Positions 25,901-38,302 are shown, counted from the first letter of the stretch. The stretch is DNA of 64,000 nucleotides from Clonostachys chloroleuca (GCA_037952775.1 JBANAY010000004.1:5208001-5272000); one strand, 5' to 3'. The notes: generated by a model not told the origin, from the sequence alone. Made by a program: numbers and translations.

Positions 25901-27161
25901 AGTTCGAATCTAATACTCAGCTTGAGCCGCCTTATCGCTGGCTTGCGTCGGCTTAGTAGAGTTGTCTTCGTCGAGATGAGGCTTCTCCGGATGCTCGGCG
26001 GCGAGCTGCGAGTTCCTGACGATGGCCTTTGTGCCAAGGCGACAGATGTCATCACCGGACGAGCCCCCATGCGGACTCTGGGGCAGCACAAACGGGCTTC
26101 GAAACTCCCTAGTGTGAACACAATCCCCTAATGAACACAATTGTTTTGCGGGCTACGGCAGGAAGGGTTGATGGCGTTGGAGCAAGCCGTGCTACCGAAC
26201 CCCGTCATCCTGTTGCCCGAATAGAATGGCTCGTCGCAGCTATTGTTATCGTCCGCGAGTGTTTTCGAGCTTTGGAAGAGGAGGTTCCGAACCCCCTGAA
26301 CGCTTAGTCTCACCTGCCTTGCGGCTGAGTGGTAGAGCCACTCCCCGTCATTGGTAGTGCTGAATAGGTTCAGAAAGACTGAAACTGAGTCAGGCTTGCT
26401 CGTGCTGCATTGGCCTGGAATGCCACAAAGGCTCAGACGTACAACGTGAAAAGGGTAAAAAGGGAAGACGTAGTTTCATGTGATGGGGTATCGCTTAGGA
26501 CATTCCAGCAGTGTGACTGCTTACAAGTCTCTGGCTGATTGCACGAAACCTCCATGCCTACTTTGAAATGCTTAGTACTCTGTGCATGTTCACCCCTCAC
26601 CTAATTGGATGGCCTGTTGAGGGCATTGAGTTCATCAGTCATGTAGCCCTTATTGCCATGCATGTAAACAAAGGCTTGGCGATTATGATTTCCAAGAATG
26701 GGAATGCGGCCCAAGGAAAAAAGGGCACATGCTAAAAACTTAATTCATCCATGGTATAAACGCCTAGAGGATTATGTTACTCCTATCTATCCAACCGTGA
26801 ATATCCGATTCATGCCGCGCTGTATCTCTCTTCTCTATTTTTTCCCACTTCGTCCAACAATAGGTGGGCTACGTCCGCTGCAAAGGTTCAGATTGACCCT
26901 TTTCGACAATCAAGGATTACATGTTTGCTGCATGCTGCTGCAGGACATTCAGTCTGCTGACCTCAGATCACTGTGTGCGCCGCCAATGCAGTAATAGTGC
27001 AGATCGCACCACACCACGGCCGCAGCAAGAAGAAGCAAGCTGCATAAGCGAGTCAGCCAGCCCGCACATGCACCCCGTAATCGGACGTCTGCCTGGCCGA
27101 TAGCCTTGGCCTCCGCCCAGGGTGTGTGTGTGCGTGTGTGCCAGCTTCCGGATTTTGCGGC
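22975..27161. other. 4.2-kb gene-free stretch
   Basis: Many short antiparallel frames but no recognisable protein. The first part (to about 24 kb) is G-rich on the plus strand and is presumably the long leader/promoter of the DUF8035 gene. A (GT)n-like tract ends the stretch at about 27121-27140. No tRNA with both boxes and no transposon ends found. Confidence 0.45.
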
Positions 27162-29905
27162 TCAAATAACCAACTTCTCTAGCGAGTAGGCCTCCACCTT
27201 CTGACTGATCAGGTGTCCGGTCTCACGCATGCTTCGTTGCACCACCTCGCCTCCAGACACGACCTTCTCCTTGGTCGGCAACGCCTTGACCTTAAGGCCG
27301 AGGGGCATCAGTCGTGACTCCCGCCCCTCCATGTGCATCGTGATGGGCTTGTTAGTGTTCCAGGTCTGGCGGGCGACGCCACTCTTCTGGGCTGCGAGGC
27401 CGTATCTTACCGACTCGCTGACATAACCCTGGAGCTTGACGACTTCATTGACGCCCTCCAGTGCGGCTGCGACCTCGAGCTTGAGCGCCGTGATGAAGTC
27501 ACCAGTGTCTCCGTTGTCCGCGCCCGCCATGGCGTCGTTGAGCAGCCACCCACCCGAGCCCACGGCATCCAGACAGCGGCCCAGGAGGTCGGAAATGAGG
27601 GCGATGACACCGTCTGGCGGCGGTTCATTGCCCTCTGAGTCAAAGCTCGTGGGGTCCAGGTACAGCGAGGTCCATGCGCCCTGAACCAGCTCGACCCTGA
27701 GTAGGTGAAGGAGGGATAGGATCTCCCCGACCTGCAAGGTTGACCGCAAGGCTTTGACGGTCTTACTTGAAGGTAGGCGCCACAGTTTGGCAAAGGCCAA
27801 GGTGAGACCTCTCGAGCGCACGCTGCTGTCATCTCCCAAGTAGTGTTCGCTTATTGCGATCTTGCGCTCCAGGTCGTCGAGCTCCATGTCATCCTCCTCA
27901 GTCTCCTGGTGGGCCTCATTCTTGAGCAATTTCGTATTCGGCTTGTTCGCATCCGGGATGAGATCCATACTGCGCATCAGTGCCCGGATAGCCAGCAGGA
28001 CCTCAGACTCGCCCAACTTTGTAGCACGCAGGTAGTTGTACAGTAGCGTCATGGAGGGGTCCGCTTCAGTAAGGCAGACGATCAAGTCGGCCGCCAAGGC
28101 CTCGCCGCTCTCCTTGCCCACTTCCAGCTCCTCTCTGAATGCTGATTTCAGGTTGGATAACGTCAAGTGGCCAGCGACGGCAAGGTACGTCGTCACGTTG
28201 CTATCTGGGAGGACCGGCCGGAGTTTTAGTCGCGACTCCACTGACTCGACCTTCTCGGCCGAGAAAACTTGGCCAATCGCGTAGATGACCCATCTTCGGT
28301 CCACGGATGGATATGTAGAATGTTCTTGATGCCAGTTCCACTCTGCGGCCTCTGGTTCCACGCCAGTGCTTGTATCCAGATCGACGTAGAACCGTTTGCG
28401 TAGCTCCTCTTCCCACTCCAAAACCTTGTTCTTGCTCAGGAGCTTGTCGGCTTCTTCAACAGCGGCATGGAATTCAGCGAGATAAGTCTCGGTAATGGTT
28501 CCAGGAAGGGTGTGCGAAAAGTATGAAGGTTTGCCATCGGACCTGGTCTTCTTGGCGGGGATTTCTACTGCGGTTCCACGGCCAATGGAGTCGATAAGGA
28601 GACCGGTCCTGCGACGCTTTCCGTGGCTCTTGGGGGGTTCGACGTGGATCGACACCAGAACATTGTCTACCAGAGCCACAGCGAGGTCTTGGCTTCGCAT
28701 GTAAGCAATCAACTGGCAGCTTCGCTTTCCGTCACTCTCCGGGGGCAGATCCGATAGGTCGAGTGTGGATTGGGCATGGACAGAGCGGTACTGGTAGTTG
28801 TAGAGTTCCAAGGATCCGTTCGAGCAGGACAGGACGAATGGGCGTGACAAGCGAGTGAAGGACTGCGCATCCTCCATAGGAATGACAGACTTCAGCTTTG
28901 GAAGCGCAGCGCTGATATCGAAGACACTCAGAGCACCCTCTTGCAACTGGAGTAGAATGCCGGACTGAGAATCGAACTGATAGGACGGGGTTTCCTTCGA
29001 TTGGGTTTCTGCTGAAACGATCGGGGACACATCCAACGGCGTCAATCGCTGGAGCTCAGATGCACCAGGGGCGGAACCGGACAGGATGGCTAGAACAACC
29101 AAGCGCCTCGTCACGAGGCCTTCACTCAAACTTCGAGATACCATTGCTAAGAGCGTAGGGTCGGAGTTTGCATTTCTTGGTAGTGCGGCAAAAACCTCAG
29201 GGCGTCCTTTGAAAACCCCCTCAGTGAAATTTGAGATGGATCCCGACGTCACATGCTCAATTGTAAACTCATCGATCGTCCCGGCAGAAACGTCCTGCAC
29301 AATGGATCGAGAGGCCGAGTTCCATTGGATAGCTAGGCTCTCCGCAGTGAGACAAACAACCTCTCCATTCTCGCAAACAACTACCAGATCGCCAACAGCA
29401 GACGTCGCTGATGCTGCGTAGGCAGTAGTGATATATCGGACAGGCGAAGTTCGCAATGTCTGAGTCTTGGTGGTCGAGGTCGTCTTTCCGTCTCGGTGAA
29501 CAACATCTCTAAACAATGTGATTTTCTGGGAGGCGCCATCGTTTGTTGCGATGAACGTATACCGAGACACATCACTGCTGCCTGTACGTCGTATTCTGAT
29601 CGAGTATGGGGGACAAGTGAACGAGTCCTGGGGCGGGATAGGGTATGAAGTGATTAAACGAGAGGCCGGGACCTGCGTAGAGGTTAGCACGAGTTCCCCA
29701 AATCGCTGGTGAATGCAGGTGATAATACATCGTAGATGCTGGTCGTTTCTCCGTCAACACCGACAGCCAATTCGGTCCTCTTCCTCTTCACGCCATCTTT
29801 CTGGGCGTACACCTCGCGAGCTGCGATCCGCCCACCGGTATGGTGCAGCGGCCTGGGCAGAGTGGCGAGCACATACGGCTTGTTGATTTTGTAGCCGGAA
29901 GCCAT
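27162..29905 (-). CDS. UTP8: U3 snoRNA-associated protein Utp8 (t-UTP/UtpA subunit), 895 aa
   Basis: Utp8 belongs to the UtpA/t-UTP complex that binds nascent pre-rRNA in the nucleolus and links Pol I transcription with small-subunit processome assembly. Exon 1 is 29729-29905 (MASGYKINKPYVLATLPRPL...) and exon 2 27162-29672. The donor is GTATTA, acceptor CGCAG. The first part is a beta-propeller-like domain starting with the typical 'YVLATLPRPL' entry. The C-terminal half is helical (e.g. DLERKIAISEHYLGDDSSVR; SLLHLLRVELVQGAWTSLYL). Basic KKRRR-like clusters (KSHGKRRRTG) suit a nucleolar protein. The frame is intact. Assignment rests on overall resemblance of the N-terminus and length to fungal Utp8. 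Confidence 0.75.
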
Positions 29906-30518
29906 TTTGTCCTCCAGTCTTACGGCTGACAGCGTCAAGTGCAGAGCTGAGTTGTGCTGTGAGAAGGCGCAATTGCCTGTCGCCTGCTGAAGCTGCTCTC
30001 CGACGTCTTTTTTCTGCCGTCGAAACTTTTTGGCGGGCTGGAAAAATATTGACTGGGGACGGGCCGGTGAAATTCCGATGGTGGGGCGTCAATTGTTCAG
30101 ATGATGCAGGAGGGTGACATAAAATGTGAGACAATACAAGGTTACGCTCACCTGGGAATGAAGTAAGGAGATTATATGCAGTAATTTCCAATAATGATGA
30201 CAGCAGTGGACAAGAATAAGAGATTCATCTTGTACGTTGCTACATGCATCTCTATTGATATATGGATTGGTTTTGCTGCTATTGTGTTGGGATACAATGT
30301 CAACGGCCCGGTGTGTCTTGTTTTATGTCATTTGGCTACCTCTTTTCAAATGGTCTCAGCCTCTTATCTTGGACTCCACATTCCAATCCCGTTTCAACTC
30401 AATTGGAAAATCCGTTTCACTGACAAACTTACTTTCCACTGCCATCATATACTAATATGTGAACATAATAGACCGTTCGTTTTGTTTGAGGTTTAAACTT
30501 CACTCCTGCCCCTTTCTC
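29906..30518. other. intergenic, Utp8 promoter and glycosidase 3' end
   Basis: No coding sequence recognised. The first ~150 nt next to the Utp8 ATG are probably its promoter; the AT-rich remainder is probably the 3' region of the glycosidase-like gene. Confidence 0.5.
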
Positions 30519-33339
30519 TCAATTGATATGGATGGTCACCTCATCCGCCACCATCGGAACCAATTTCCCCATCCTCTCATCCTTGACCTCAGCACCATCA
30601 ACATCTACATTAAAAAGAACCTCTTCCACGCTGGACCCATTGACGATGCGGTTTGACCATACCAAAATTGTTTCCGCCTTGAGGCTGCCTGGCCGCTGTC
30701 CCAGCCTGATTGATACGGCGCCACTGTCCAAATTGTAGGTGAAGCTCTGAATGATACCAGCGTCAATCTTGACCTCCAAGCCAAGTGGCCCAATGAAGAT
30801 CTTCTGCCTCACCGCATCCCTTACTTGCACGCTCGCTGTCCTCTCATTTACCTCCAGGGCCCCACCGTAGGAGACAAGACCAAGCTGGTCATCGTCGATC
30901 AGATATGTCCCAGACCCCAATGCCATACCAACAAATCCCGGCCCATAGTCACCGCTGAAGCCATCCCAGGAGAGGTGCTCCGGCCGTGCATGCATGCCGC
31001 AAGACGCAAAGCCATCTTCCTGGATGTTTGAGAGAGGCGCCATCGTGCCAGCGTAGCCTACGCGGATGAGGTAAGAGTCGGACGGGTCATCTTTGAAGGA
31101 TGAGAGAAGCGCCAGCGCGTTCAGCGCCGAGCCGTAGTGATGGATCTGCCGTTCTATCGTTTGGAGCTTGCCAGTAACACTGCCCGTTATATAAGTAAAG
31201 GCAAGGCTTCTCCAGAATATCGTTCATCTTGTAGTAACTAGCTCACCTGAAATCCCAGTACCGGCGCGCGTTCCCGTTGTAGCCCCAATGGGGGATCGTG
31301 GGCATATAACCTAGAATGGTGCCTCTGGTCTTGTGCTGCATCTTCGTCTCTCCGAATCGTCTAGTCACCCCGCTTATTAGCGCAGATCTAAGAGCAGGAA
31401 TAGGGGGTCTTGATACTCACCGACACCAATAGTACACTCCCTCCTGCCCAGTCGAATCCCATGACATCTCGCTGCCAAATGGATACTCTTGGGTAACCCA
31501 TTCACTTACTCGGGCCCTCATGGCTTCCTCCAGCAGCCCAGCTTCTATTTTCTTCCCTTCCCTCTCTAAATCATCTAGTATCTCTCCAAAAACTGTTTCT
31601 CCCATGAGGCCCGCATCGTTGTACCCTACATCAACTTCCATTCCTCTCATCACGGTCTTGAAGGCACGGTCTATATACCATTCCCACTCGTGCCCCACGG
31701 CTGTAGGATATGCCCTCGCCACACGGTACAGAGCCCAGTATGATGCTGCCGGCCAGACATAATTGTACGCCCGGGTTACTTGGTACGCCTTCGCCCTGTT
31801 GAACGTGCCTTTCTTCCAGTCAATTGATGTACCGTAGTTGTAACCCGGTACAGCTTCCGGCTCGTAGAAGAAAATAGAAAGCTTCACGCCGTAGTCTTCA
31901 TCTTGAATTGTCTTAGAGAGCACTTTGTCAACAAACGAATCCAACTTGGACACCTCCTCAGCATCTGGAAGAAACGCCTGCTTCACCACGGCAGCAACAT
32001 ACGCGCCCGCGCCGCCCTCGTCGCTTAGACCGGCGACCCATACCCGCTGATCTTGGGTCACGATGGTCTTTGTGTCACGGTCGTATCCCATGGGTGATGG
32101 CCCACGACCAAAAGGATCTGAGTCGTCATCGAGCCACTGTTCGCTGGTAACGAACCGACCAAGGTCAGATACCGCCTCCGAGGTGCTCTTTGTCACATAG
32201 TAATGAATCGTCTGGACTTTCTTATCCTCGTATGTCACAGTTAAAAGCACACGACCCCAGGCCGAGTCGCTCGGCTTCACAGAGAAGTTGTTCTCGTCTT
32301 GCCCTGTCAGGACCAGAGCGCCAGCGGGCTCTACTCCAATGGACGATATCTTTGAGGAGTATTGTAAGTTCAAGTGGCCGATGATATCTCGAGGGAGAAT
32401 GTACCCCGGTACTGCAACTGCTGTGGGAATGTCAAGTTTTCTCAGTGCGCTATCGATTGCCCTGACTCCCCCTTTGACCAATGTGAAGCGAACTCCATAT
32501 CTGAGCTCTGCGCCTGGCCTGATGACGGCAGATGTTGGATGATTCCAAGGCTGGGCATCTTTCCACTCGTTGGCAGCCCACGCTTTGGAGTGAACCTGCC
32601 ATTCGTAGTAGCCCTCCCATCCGTTTGACTCAATTCTAGTACCGCCTCGGCTCTCTTCAGGTAGAAACCTGTAGGCTTCCAGGGGAGTATCTCCGATTGG
32701 CGTCACAACGAGAGCCGCACCAGTCCCTTTGATGGGCGTTATCTGGAGGTACCCAGCATCGAGCCCGACATAAGGATCCATAAAGGAGCAATTCGCATAC
32801 ATGTCCTCTCTCTTGCGCGAGGTGAAGATGTTGTTCACGGAGGCCGGGAACCCTAAGCTACCAAGTTCAATGTTATAGTCTCCCGTATTAGCGATGGTGA
32901 ACTGCAGCCCCAAGTCGCCTTCAACGTCGATCCACTCGCGAGTAATATTCAATGGGCCAGTCTGCATAGTTGGGGAGAGATTTGTCGCAGCCAAGGTGCC
33001 CCCATTTTCAAGCCACGTCACCGGAGTTCGTTGCGCGGCCGAGTCGCCATCCGACCAATTTCCTCCACAGCGCTCACGATACCGGAGGGTGATGTCGCCC
33101 CAATGGTAGCTCCCATTTTGGACGCGGCGGTGCAGCAGAAGGTAGTCGTAGGGGAGGAAATCAAAGTCGCTTCCAGCTGGTCTGAGAGATGCAAGAGTAC
33201 CTGAGTCTTTTATGAGCTTGACGTCGAAATTGGCCGTGTTCAAGTCCACCACTCCATTTTTGAAGCCTATCTCATCTTGAGCTTGAGCTGTCAGAGCAAA
33301 TAAAGATGGTGTTAGTAGAAGAAGTCTTAGATGCTTCAT
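30519..33339 (-). CDS. secreted DUF5695-like glycosidase candidate, 897 aa
   Basis: Large extracellular protein resembling the fungal/bacterial DUF5695 family, which has a six-hairpin-glycosidase architecture. Three exons: 31421-33339, 31247-31360 and 30519-31179 (898 codons in frame). The signal peptide is clear: MKHLRLLLLTPSLFALTAQAQ. The first ~400 residues look beta-rich (supersandwich-like: GDLGLQFTIANTGDYNIELG; WEGYYEWQVHSKAW). The second half is helical and aromatic, as in (alpha/alpha)6 barrels (TRAYNYVWPAASYWALYRVA; HEWEWYIDRAFKTVMRGMEV). A beta-rich C-terminal domain follows. Many Trp and Asn-X-Ser/Thr sites fit a secreted carbohydrate-active enzyme. Substrate and catalytic acids cannot be named. 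It is divergent from a Zn2Cys6 regulator 1.46 kb away, a plausible controller. Confidence 0.65.
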
Positions 33340-34796
33340 AGCGGGCAGAAACTGAAGATTTGCAAAGGAAGATATTCAGACATACATGAACTACCTACTC
33401 TCCTTAGAGTTACCGCTTTTATTCAGGACCGGATCCTCCATTTGCTCGTTTTCTTGCTATATCAATCTTGACATCCTGTTCGGAAAATTTGCCCGTCCAA
33501 TGGTCTTTGTTCCGGTCAAATATATGAGCTTAGCCTAAGAATAACGGCGGTTTGTGCTGCGGGTAAATTAAGGCGTTGGGTGTCTACTATGATAGTCAAG
33601 ACCTACCAGCAACCGTTGAAGTGTTGGCCATTCTATAGGGAGATGCTACTTTGCCAAGCTTTGGATATTAATCCGATACTTTTCGCATCCTTACCATTGA
33701 AAACAAATTGAATTTGCGTTGATATTTGGTTTGATTCAAGGGCAAGCCCTCTACTTCCAAATCAGGTGAAAAGGTCAGCTCCCCAACAATCGAACAAATA
33801 ATGGTCAAGTTCAAGATCTAATGAATTTTTTAGAGCCTTGGAATAATTATGGGAGGTCCGTGAATTACAAGGAAAAGAAATCAAATCTCGTTGGCGATCC
33901 AACATACCGTACGCTTCAATATCAGCCCAGCGGGCAGTGCAAGAGGCATGAAATTCCTATGCCAAGGCAGCAGAAAACCGGCAGGAATCAAGTCCATGAG
34001 CTTAATTTGGTCTATATGAGGAGCGTAAAGTATGTCTCTAAGGAAGTTTAAAGTTCATAGATTCGAAACGGCGCCTCAAATGCCAAGAAAGCAAAGGTAG
34101 GCCCCCACGTTGCCACACGTACGCTCAGATATAAGCTTAAAATCATATGGGGTAAAGGAGAAACCGTCAAGGGGAACAAATGGAGAAATTTATACGAAAT
34201 TGTATCCATTTTCGATCTCGGTCTCCCACTTCTGTGATGTATTGGCCAAGATTGGGGTATCACTGTGGGGGTTCACAATAGCTCGCAATTGCAGCAGACA
34301 GGTCACATTGGAATACCCGGTAAACTTGTATCACTTGATAGAGACTCATCCAAAAGGCAGTCTTGTTTGTATCAACATTTGGCACTAGGCTTCAACGAAT
34401 TCACGAGTACAACGAGGCTGTGCAGCCAAAAGGATTCCGGAATCCGAACGAGCCGTTGATGACTCATACCAGCCATGGCTTATATCCAGCGTTGTTGCAT
34501 GGAGCGAGGTTTGTTGCTATTATTATTAAGCTTCTCTCTCCACTTGCACCGGAACGAGCGGGTATCGATCAATTCCAACGGTTTTTTGCTTAAATTTTCT
34601 CACGCCTAGGTAATCATCAATGTCCCATGACCTGATACGGCCAGAGTAGTCACTGTGATCCTGTGGGCTCGGTTCCTCTTGTCCATGGAGGATGGTGTCT
34701 GTGACATCAACCGCCACATCCGCCTTCACCATCCCCTCACTCACTCACTCACTCACTCGCCTCTCATCTTAACTCTCAAAAACTAGATGTATCGCC
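33340..34796. promoter_or_regulatory. divergent intergenic region between glycosidase candidate and Zn2Cys6 regulator
   Basis: The 1.46 kb is AT-rich and contains no recognised gene. It ends with a CACT microsatellite (about 34736-34757) some 40 nt before the regulator ATG. It should hold the promoters of both flanking genes. I did not find a convincing inverted CGG pair of the kind Zn2Cys6 dimers bind. Confidence 0.45.
34736..34757. repeat. (CACT)n microsatellite in the 5' leader of the regulator
   Basis: About five to six perfect CACT units, ending roughly 40 nt before the ATG at 34797. Probably transcribed as leader sequence. Confidence 0.85.
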
Positions 34797-37181
34797 ATGT
34801 CGGGCGCTCACACCCCGATCTCAGCCTCAGCGCCCCGCGCTCTCGCATGCAGCCTATGCCAAAAACGCAAAGTGAAATGTGACCATAACAAGCCCTGCGG
34901 CAACTGCGTCAAGGTCCGTTCTCCGTCTCAGCCATCTCGTATCCATCTCACACCCGAGACATAGTTTTGGGCTGACCTGGTGAAAGTAGGCCGACGTCCC
35001 ATGCATCCCGGCCCCTCCGCCCATGCCGCGGAGAAAGCGGCAGCCAAACGCCGAGCTCAGGACGAGACTCGCCCGCTGCGAGATCCTGCTCGAGAAGTTT
35101 GCCAGCGTCCAGGACCTGGCCGCGACGCCCTCGACGTCGGCCGCGCAGTCCACGGTTGGCGAGGACTCGCCGCCGCCTAACCACTCGCCAGGGATCGAGA
35201 CGTTGCCGGACTTCGACGACCTCCGGGATTCGCTGACGCCTCATTCGTCGGAGCGGGACTGGAGCTCGACTCCGAGAAGCCGTCTTGTGAATGATCATGG
35301 CTCAACACGCTTCACGGACAGTTTGGTCTGGGGCATGGTGTCGGACGAGGCAAGCCTAACCAACCACCCTGCTCACTTCTCCTCACTCTTCCATTCAGCC
35401 GGGTCGTGTTAACAATGCCCTGTTGCAATCTCTAGATCAAGGCCATGCAGAGCATCATTGGCTCGGAAGGCCCCATCGTACAGGAGGGAGAGGGCACTGA
35501 TTTGCATGAAGACTCAGGGTCATGCCACAACTGCGCGAGGATCATGCATCGTGAAGAGGAAAACGCCCGGCCTACGGCTGCCCAGTTGATCCGCCTCTGG
35601 CAGATATTCCTCGACCGTGTCCACCCGCTGACCAAGATTCTCCACGCCCCTTCTTTCCAACCTTACGTAGTCGATGCGACAGGCAACTTTGGGGGCAGCC
35701 TTGGAACATCCAGGCGCTGCTCTTTGCGATTTGCCAGATCGCGATTATCTCATTAGACGAAGAAGAATGCATGGCTCTCATGGGCTGTACGCGAGATGAT
35801 GCCGTCCGTAGATTCTCCTCGGCAGGGAGGTCGATCCTGCATCGCCACTCGTTCCTAAGAAACAATGACTTGACCACACTCCAGGCCGTAGTGCTTCAAA
35901 TGGTAGGTGGCGTCTTTCGTTCTTGTCATATTCTTTTGCTCCTCATGCTTGCTAACTCCCAAGCAGCTATCAGCCCATGGCCGCAGCAACCCGCGTGCCT
36001 CTTGGATCCTGAATGGACTGTGCGTCCGTCTTGCTCAGGGCCTGGGTGTCCACAGGGACGGTGAGACCCTCGGCCTCCCCCGTTCGAGACCGAGATGAGG
36101 CGCCGCGTATGGTGGCAGATTATTATGCTTGACCTCCATGCCTCCTTCAGCACTGGGCTGGCCCCCTCCCTGCTGCCCCGGTACTGCGACAGCAAACTCC
36201 CAACGAACCTCAACGACTCGGACATGAACCCCGGCGCCACCCAGTACTTCACCGATCGCCAGGGCCCAACCGAGATGATCGTATGTCTGCTCACCTTCCG
36301 CATGGGTGAGTTCCTCCTCAAGACCCCGGGGCTCGAAAGCACCATCTTCCAGCACGAGGCCCAGATCCTGGGCATCGACGGCCCCCCAATTTCCAGCATC
36401 CCATCTCCCCTCGACGCAAAGCTCAAGGCCATCGACCAGGCCCTGGACGAGACCATGGCCAAGTACTCGCTCCCCTCAGCCGGGCCCATCCACGCCCTCG
36501 CGGACAAGCTGCGGTACTCCTTCTCCGGCAAGCTCAGAGACATGCTCCTCCCCACCAGCCAGGAGACAGCCGAGGGCGGCTCCGCCTCCCCCAGGACCGC
36601 CTCTTCGAGTTCGTCATCCTCGACATCGGCCACGCCGTGGACGTCTGCCGCAGCCTCCCCGACAAGAGCTTTCGCTGGTTCCTCCGCATGTTCTTCTCCC
36701 AAAAGGGCTTCTTCTACCTCGTCGGGCAGGTCTGCCAACGCACCAGCGGCCCGCTCGTCGACCACGCCTGGCAGATCATCGAGGACGTCTACCTCTTCTT
36801 CGAGGACTTCGCCAACATGTCCCAGCCGTGGAACTTTGGGCTGGGCACCCTCGTCCTCAAGGCCTGGAGGGCGAGGGAGGCCGCCCTCCGAGCCGCCCTC
36901 GGCGGCCAGCAGCCCCCGTGCCCGCGTGCGTCGAGATCCTGCGCGACAAGATCAGCCTGGCCACCACCACCAACGGGTCCACGCCCAGCTCCTCCAGGCA
37001 GCAGACTCCAGGGCCGACGGGGAGCATGGGCCTGCCCGGCGGGGCGGTGGACTTCAACAATCCTACCAACTATAATGCGTTTGGCGGCGTGGTGCCGCCC
37101 TGGAATGACATGATTGACGAGGCTCAGTTTGATTGGGGGTTGTGGGCGGCGACTGCGCCTACAAACATGGAAACTTTTTAG
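34797..37181 (+). CDS. Zn(II)2Cys6 fungal transcription factor, four frame breaks
   Basis: Nuclear regulator with an N-terminal binuclear zinc cluster: Cys 18, 21, 28, 34, 37 and 44 (C-x2-C-x6-C-x5-C-x2-C-x6-C), split by intron 1. A basic linker (PRRKRQ), a short helical dimerisation region and a fungal-specific 'middle homology' domain follow (about 200-480; [39 protein letters not shown]). Exons: 34797-34913, 34990-35349, 35436-35902, 35967-37181. Intron 2 appears to use a GC donor (GAG|GCAAGC). Four homopolymers each lack one base: G5 at 35691-35695, C5 at 36077-36081, 36588-36592 and 36913-36917. Adding one base to each gives 721 codons (720 aa) with exons in phase. After each, the other frame continues a typical protein ([33 protein letters not shown]). 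Its target may be the divergent glycosidase candidate (inference). Confidence 0.8.
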
Positions 37182-38302
37182 TATTTGAGCGGGTGTTGGG
37201 TGGGATATTCTGCGGTTTAGTGTATAACACAATCTCCGATAGCTTTTGATGCCATTTTAGCCAAGAAATGATACAATATTACAGTACTTGGACAAAGGTC
37301 GTACCCTCCTATGGGGAGGCGGCATCGTGGTTGTTGACGCTGCGGTGCTCGAGTCCTACTGCGCTGCTCAACTCATGGTCATTGACATTGAAATGGGATG
37401 AATCTCTCGGCTAGCCTGTATATCGGAGCGAGCATTCTCGAGATCGCATCTGCGGTGCACTTCTTGCACTCCAGAGCACTGTCACCATCCCAGGAGTGGT
37501 TACTGCATACTGGTGGTTGTCATCATACCGAAACCAGGTATGAACTTCCAACTTACTGATCCAATAAATAACACGCCTAAGCACACTACCCAATAAGAAA
37601 ATCAGACGAGAGCGTAGCAGAAAACATCAAGAAAGAACAATGATACCTTGTCGGGATACACATACCGCTCTTGACTCATCATCAGCAAGTAAGCAAACGG
37701 GAGTGAGGGCGTGATAACACACCACTATACTTAGATTAACATACAATTCAAAGACCAGGACAAAAAAGAAAAAAAAAAGAACCCCCAAAAAACTGCCTCT
37801 GTCACGGTTCTTCTAACCTGGATTCGAACCGAGGAGCTCCTGTTGCACGGAGCAACTTACCCGTTCTACCCTTCCTATGATCAGCAGTAGGGGAAGACAC
37901 CTAGAGCCGGCCTCAATCGCAGTGTAGGTATATCTCGGGCAAGCGTTATCGGAGCGGCGCACCAATTGACCACTGCGCCACATGGTCTGTTGAATGATGT
38001 GCCCGGGGAAGTAATATATAAGGGTTCGCCCTCTGTGCGGTCCAGAATTGGCGAGTCGCGGTGGCCACAGACAAGGCCGGGCAAGGTAAACGAGTTTCCA
38101 GGCGCAAGGAAAAGGCTTGGGATATTTGTTCCAGCACCTGGGTCGAAATTATCATTTCTAACGGAATGCCTGCGATGATGCAGATCAGAGTTCATTGATC
38201 GTCTAACATAAATCGTTATTTGATGTACATATCTCGTCTATCCTGAGGCAGCCTCCCGCAATCCATATAAACAACGATGCATCAGATGAACCAAATTAGT
38301 TC
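37182..38302. other. intergenic with a degenerate tRNA-like locus
   Basis: 1.1 kb between the converging regulator and NUDIX genes. Apart from the tRNA-like boxes described separately, nothing is recognised. An A-rich tract lies at about 37763-37795. Confidence 0.5.
37809..37987 (-). other. tRNA-like locus with A and B boxes, probably a decayed tRNA gene
   Basis: On the minus strand an A-box-like TGGCGCAGTGG (in about 37970-37981) closes a GCGC/GCGC D-stem. It is followed by GCTCC (37951-37955), which pairs perfectly with GGAGC (37836-37840) as a 5-bp anticodon stem. A perfect B-box GGTTCGAATCC (37820-37830) follows. The gap between the stem halves (about 110 nt) would be a long intron. Against a working gene: the acceptor strands (GACCATG and TTAGAAG) do not pair, the T-stem has one mismatch, and no T is found at position 33. 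I read it as a pseudogene or tRNA-derived relic. Confidence 0.3.

Noticed and set aside
26313..26395. tRNA-like A-box (GGCTGAGTGGTAGAGCC) with partially pairing ends
   Set aside because: No proper B-box, no anticodon stem and mismatches in the acceptor; chance resemblance.
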